Positions 61,775-64,000 of a DNA stretch of 64,000 nucleotides are shown piece after piece (the stretch's first letter is position 1; each line of letters begins with the position of its first letter). Below the pieces are notes generated by a model. The model did no database searches and was not told where the DNA came from. It worked only from the letters and a program-made list of their open reading frames with translations. Position numbers and translations under genes: made by a program. The stretch is from Methanocalculus alkaliphilus (GTDB lineage Archaea; Halobacteriota; Methanomicrobia; Methanomicrobiales; Methanocorpusculaceae): positions 124,001-188,000 of the forward strand of contig NZ_JALJYG010000001.1 of NCBI RefSeq assembly GCF_024170505.1, given 5' to 3'.

Positions 61775-63561
61775 TCGAGATTCCCCCTGCACTCATCTAT
61801 CTTGGGGGGCTCCTTCTCATCCCGTTCCTGAAGGGGAGGGCCGGGAGCCTCTGGGCTCTCACCATCGGATCTCTTGGCCTTCTGGCTGCTCTTCTTCTTC
61901 CGGAGAGTTCGGGGGGGATCACCCTCCAGATCCTGCCGGGAATTGAGACGGTCATCCTGACGGTCGATCCGGCCCGCCATCTTGCCGGAGTTATATTCTC
62001 GCTGGCAGGGCTGATGGCGATCATCTACGCCTCATACCGGGAACCCGGCGGGATTCAGATGGCAGGAATCCTTGCATCCATTGCAGCAGCAACCGGGATC
62101 GTCTATGCCGGCGACTTCATTACTATCTTCATCTTCTGGGAACTCCTCGCCCTTGCCTCGCTCTGCATCATCTGGGCTTCGGATGATATCCGTTCCGGAG
62201 GTGCAGGGTACCGCTACCTCCTCTTCCATATCTTCGGGGGGGCATGCCTCCTCGGCGGCATTGTCCATACGATCATCACCACAGGAACCGCTGCCATCGG
62301 CCCGGTCGGTGATGGGGCGGGACTTATCCTGATGCTGATCGGGATTGGTGTCAACGCCGCCGCCATCCCGGTTCATACCTGGCTTCCTGATGCATATCCG
62401 GCGGCATCGATCGAGGGGTCCGTTGCTCTCTGTATCTTTACGACAAAGGCGGCGGTCTTCCTCCTCGCAATGATCGGTGGATGGGGGGTTACGGTTGCAT
62501 ACATTGGAGCTGCGATGGCACTCTATGGTGCCATCTTCGCACTTCTTCAGGATGATATCAGGCGTCTCCTCTCGTATTCGGTCATCAGCCAGGGCGGCTA
62601 TATGATTGCAGCCATCGGAGCGGGGACGGTTGCGGGACTGGATGCAGGTATCGCCCATATGGCAGGTGATATCATCTTTAAATCGCTCCTCTTCATGGCT
62701 GCAGGAGCGGTTATCTATCGCACAGGACGGGGTCGTCTCTCTGAGCTTGGCGGGATGGCAAAGGCGATGCCACTGACCGCACTCTTTGCCATCATCGGAG
62801 GGCTTGGCCTGGCAGGTGTGCCGGGATTCTCCGGAGGGGCGACAAAAGGGATGATCCTCGAAGCCGCTACAGCAGTACCGTTCCTCACCCCTCTCCTCCT
62901 TGTAACGGCTGTGATAACAGCCATCTACGTCTTCCGGTTCCTCTATCTTATCTTCTTCCGGGCTGCACCCAAAGAGAGTCCATCCGGTGATGCACCAGTG
63001 CCGATGCTTTGTGCTATGGGGGGTGCGGCCCTTCTCACCGTCGTCATCGGAGTCTTCCCGACAATTCTGACGGATCACCTCCCCGGTGGAACCATGGCCC
63101 ACCCGTTTGCTCTTTCGCACCTTGGTGCCTCACTCGGCATCCTCGCAACAGCCGGCCTCCTCATCCTCCTTATCCGGCCACTCCGGATGCCGGGGCAGGG
63201 ATGGGAAGGAGACATCGACCGTCTCTATATGGCAATGGGACGGGGGATAACATGGCTATCTGCTGAGCCGCTCACCCATGGGGCAGAAGGGATCGGGAGG
63301 GGAGCCGGATCGCTGATCACGGTGGTACAAAAAGCATCTGCCAATCCGCCTGTTGCATGCCGGATAGCATGGAAGACCTCAGCCCTCCCATATGTCAGGG
63401 CATTCTCAGATCCTCAGGCAATACAGCAATATGAAGAATCATTGAAAGAATTGCGGAGGAACTACCAGGATGAACAGACGATCATCCAGGGCGGCGGATA
63501 TGGTATCATCCTCATCGCCATCGTCGCGTTCCTGTACTTCCTCTTCGATCTCATCAGATAA
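61771..63561 (+). CDS. Third large antiporter subunit with altered pumping lysine
   Basis: 596-residue subunit with about 14 helices plus a C-terminal amphipathic and final helix (GGYGIILIAIVAFLYFLFDLI). Glu in IFIFWELLALAS and Lys in FTTKAAVFLLA and GDIIFKSLLFMAAG are present, but the helix 7 lysine of GxxxKAAxxPLHxWLP is Asn here (GIGVNAAAIPVHTWLPDAYP). The ATG overlaps the previous stop. It is the last gene of the operon. Closest in layout to MnhD-like subunits of membrane-bound hydrogenase-type complexes; a pure Mrp antiporter normally has only two large subunits. Confidence 0.88.
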   Translation: MIEIPPALIYLGGLLLIPFLKGRAGSLWALTIGSLGLLAALLLPESSGGITLQILPGIETVILTVDPARHLAGVIFSLAGLMAIIYASYREPGGIQMAGILASIAAATGIVYAGDFITIFIFWELLALASLCIIWASDDIRSGGAGYRYLLFHIFGGACLLGGIVHTIITTGTAAIGPVGDGAGLILMLIGIGVNAAAIPVHTWLPDAYPAASIEGSVALCIFTTKAAVFLLAMIGGWGVTVAYIGAAMALYGAIFALLQDDIRRLLSYSVISQGGYMIAAIGAGTVAGLDAGIAHMAGDIIFKSLLFMAAGAVIYRTGRGRLSELGGMAKAMPLTALFAIIGGLGLAGVPGFSGGATKGMILEAATAVPFLTPLLLVTAVITAIYVFRFLYLIFFRAAPKESPSGDAPVPMLCAMGGAALLTVVIGVFPTILTDHLPGGTMAHPFALSHLGASLGILATAGLLILLIRPLRMPGQGWEGDIDRLYMAMGRGITWLSAEPLTHGAEGIGRGAGSLITVVQKASANPPVACRIAWKTSALPYVRAFSDPQAIQQYEESLKELRRNYQDEQTIIQGGGYGIILIAIVAFLYFLFDLIR

Positions 63562-63566
63562 AATAA

Positions 63567-64000
63567 TCACCGGGAGATGATCTTCTGAACCAGGGAAAGA
63601 ACACCGGGTTTCACTTTCTTCTTTCGGAACCGGGAACTCCGTCCTGACATTGGGTTCTCCTCGTACATCTCCCTGTTCAGCCGATCATTGATCTCATCAA
63701 AGATCCGGGTATATGCCGGGCAATGGGGATCAACCCCTTCAATCCTTCCACCAGTCTGTGCAATTGCATTGTAGGGGCAGCCTCCCCGGCAGTAGCTGAT
63801 ATGGGAGCAGTCACCACACGCGGTATCGACATAGGATCGGTACTCCTCCATCAGTCTCCATCCCTTCGATTCTGCAAGCTCTTCCATGGTCGGGGTATCA
63901 CTGACATATCCCATCACGAACTTTGGCATCCCCACAAACCGGTAACATGGATAGATCCCTCCGTCAGGCCCGATTGCATAGGTGCTTCCCATGCAATCGA
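63567..64000 (-). CDS. Radical SAM protein, SPASM domain (N-terminus cut by window edge)
   Basis: C-terminal 144 residues are visible. The SPASM domain has CMGSTYAIGPDGGIYPCYRF at the right edge, then CGDCSHISYCRGGCPYNA and HCPAY, holding two auxiliary [4Fe-4S] clusters. This is the pattern of anaerobic sulfatase-maturating or peptide-modifying enzymes. The frame runs past base 64000, so ATG at 63990-63992 is internal. The basic C-terminal end (SRFRKKKVKPGVLSLVQKII) is unusual. The substrate cannot be told without the rest. Confidence 0.82.
   Translation of the reverse strand, partial: DCMGSTYAIGPDGGIYPCYRFVGMPKFVMGYVSDTPTMEELAESKGWRLMEEYRSYVDTACGDCSHISYCRGGCPYNAIAQTGGRIEGVDPHCPAYTRIFDEINDRLNREMYEENPMSGRSSRFRKKKVKPGVLSLVQKIISR

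Noticed and set aside
62032-63120. Long antisense open frame of about 360 codons on the minus strand.
   Set aside because: It lies fully inside the third large antiporter subunit, has an odd amino acid composition rich in Cys, Arg, Asp and Gly and no recognisable domain. It is a shadow of codon bias in the real gene.
56393-63561. Energy-converting membrane-bound hydrogenase.
   Set aside because: Subunit order resembles Mbh, but no large or small hydrogenase subunit, no CxxC Ni site and no ferredoxin subunit is found; the next gene is on the other strand and is a radical SAM protein.

Overview
The window comes from a hydrogenotrophic methanogenic archaeon, most likely a member of Methanomicrobiales (Methanocalculus, Methanospirillum or Methanoculleus-like; the genus is inferred only). 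The evidence is a complete F420-reducing hydrogenase operon (frhADGB), a contiguous block of methanogenesis marker genes ending in the methyl-CoM reductase activator AtwA, archaeal housekeeping genes (Rpo11/RpoL, aIF2-beta, CDC48, RadB, MptA), TATA-type promoters with short or absent leaders, and archaeal T-run terminators. There are no insertion sequences, prophage genes or CRISPR arrays. The DNA looks like ordinary, densely coded chromosome with many 1 to 14 base gene overlaps.

Layout. 1-8.4 kb: an SLC13 anion transporter cut by the left edge, a HEAT-repeat protein, a small unknown protein, a zinc/manganese ABC transporter operon (znuABC-like) led by a DtxR-type repressor, a DUF523/DUF1722 protein, a tRNA methylthiotransferase and an HD-domain protein. 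8.4-13.2 kb: a MerR-like protein, a large membrane protein with PH-like repeats, zinc ribbon and Yip1 domain, a secreted five-PKD protein, and an AhpD-like protein. 13.2-20.9 kb: the methanogenesis marker block mmp7-mmp17-mmp15-mmp5-mmp6-mmp3-atwA reading leftward, with a soluble P-type-ATPase-like HAD protein upstream. 20.9-31.8 kb: ribose-1,5-bisphosphate isomerase, dapF, radB-larC, cdc48, a sodium symporter, 6-phospho-3-hexuloisomerase and a thiamine salvage operon. 31.9-35 kb: a secreted anchored protein with a MacB/Lol-type ABC exporter. 35.3-38.4 kb: a second metal-type ABC transporter operon with an FmdE-domain protein. 38.6-50.8 kb: an orphan HicB, tRNA-Asn, small membrane proteins, two M24 peptidases, an AAA ATPase, an MBL hydrolase, rpoL, aIF2-beta, purL, flavodoxin, ilvC and mptA. 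51.2-54.9 kb: frhADGB. 55-63.6 kb: an unknown leaderless gene, a DUF2124 protein and a ten-gene Mrp/Mbh-type antiporter operon. The right edge cuts a SPASM radical SAM protein.

How the genes work together. Frh supplies reduced F420 from H2 for methanogenesis. The marker/AtwA block prepares methyl-CoM reductase for catalysis. The Mrp-like complex exchanges Na+ and H+ and so links the methanogenic sodium gradient to the proton gradient. Two ABC systems and their regulators handle metals, which Ni/Fe/Zn-rich methanogenic enzymes need. Points most worth a second look are the N-terminal extension of FrhG that resembles a membrane tether with an internal Shine-Dalgarno/GTG start, the third antiporter subunit with a lysine-to-asparagine change, a probable AUA start in the antiporter operon, the FmdE-linked transporter whose binding protein has lost its usual metal ligands, and an insertion in the D2 ring of CDC48.
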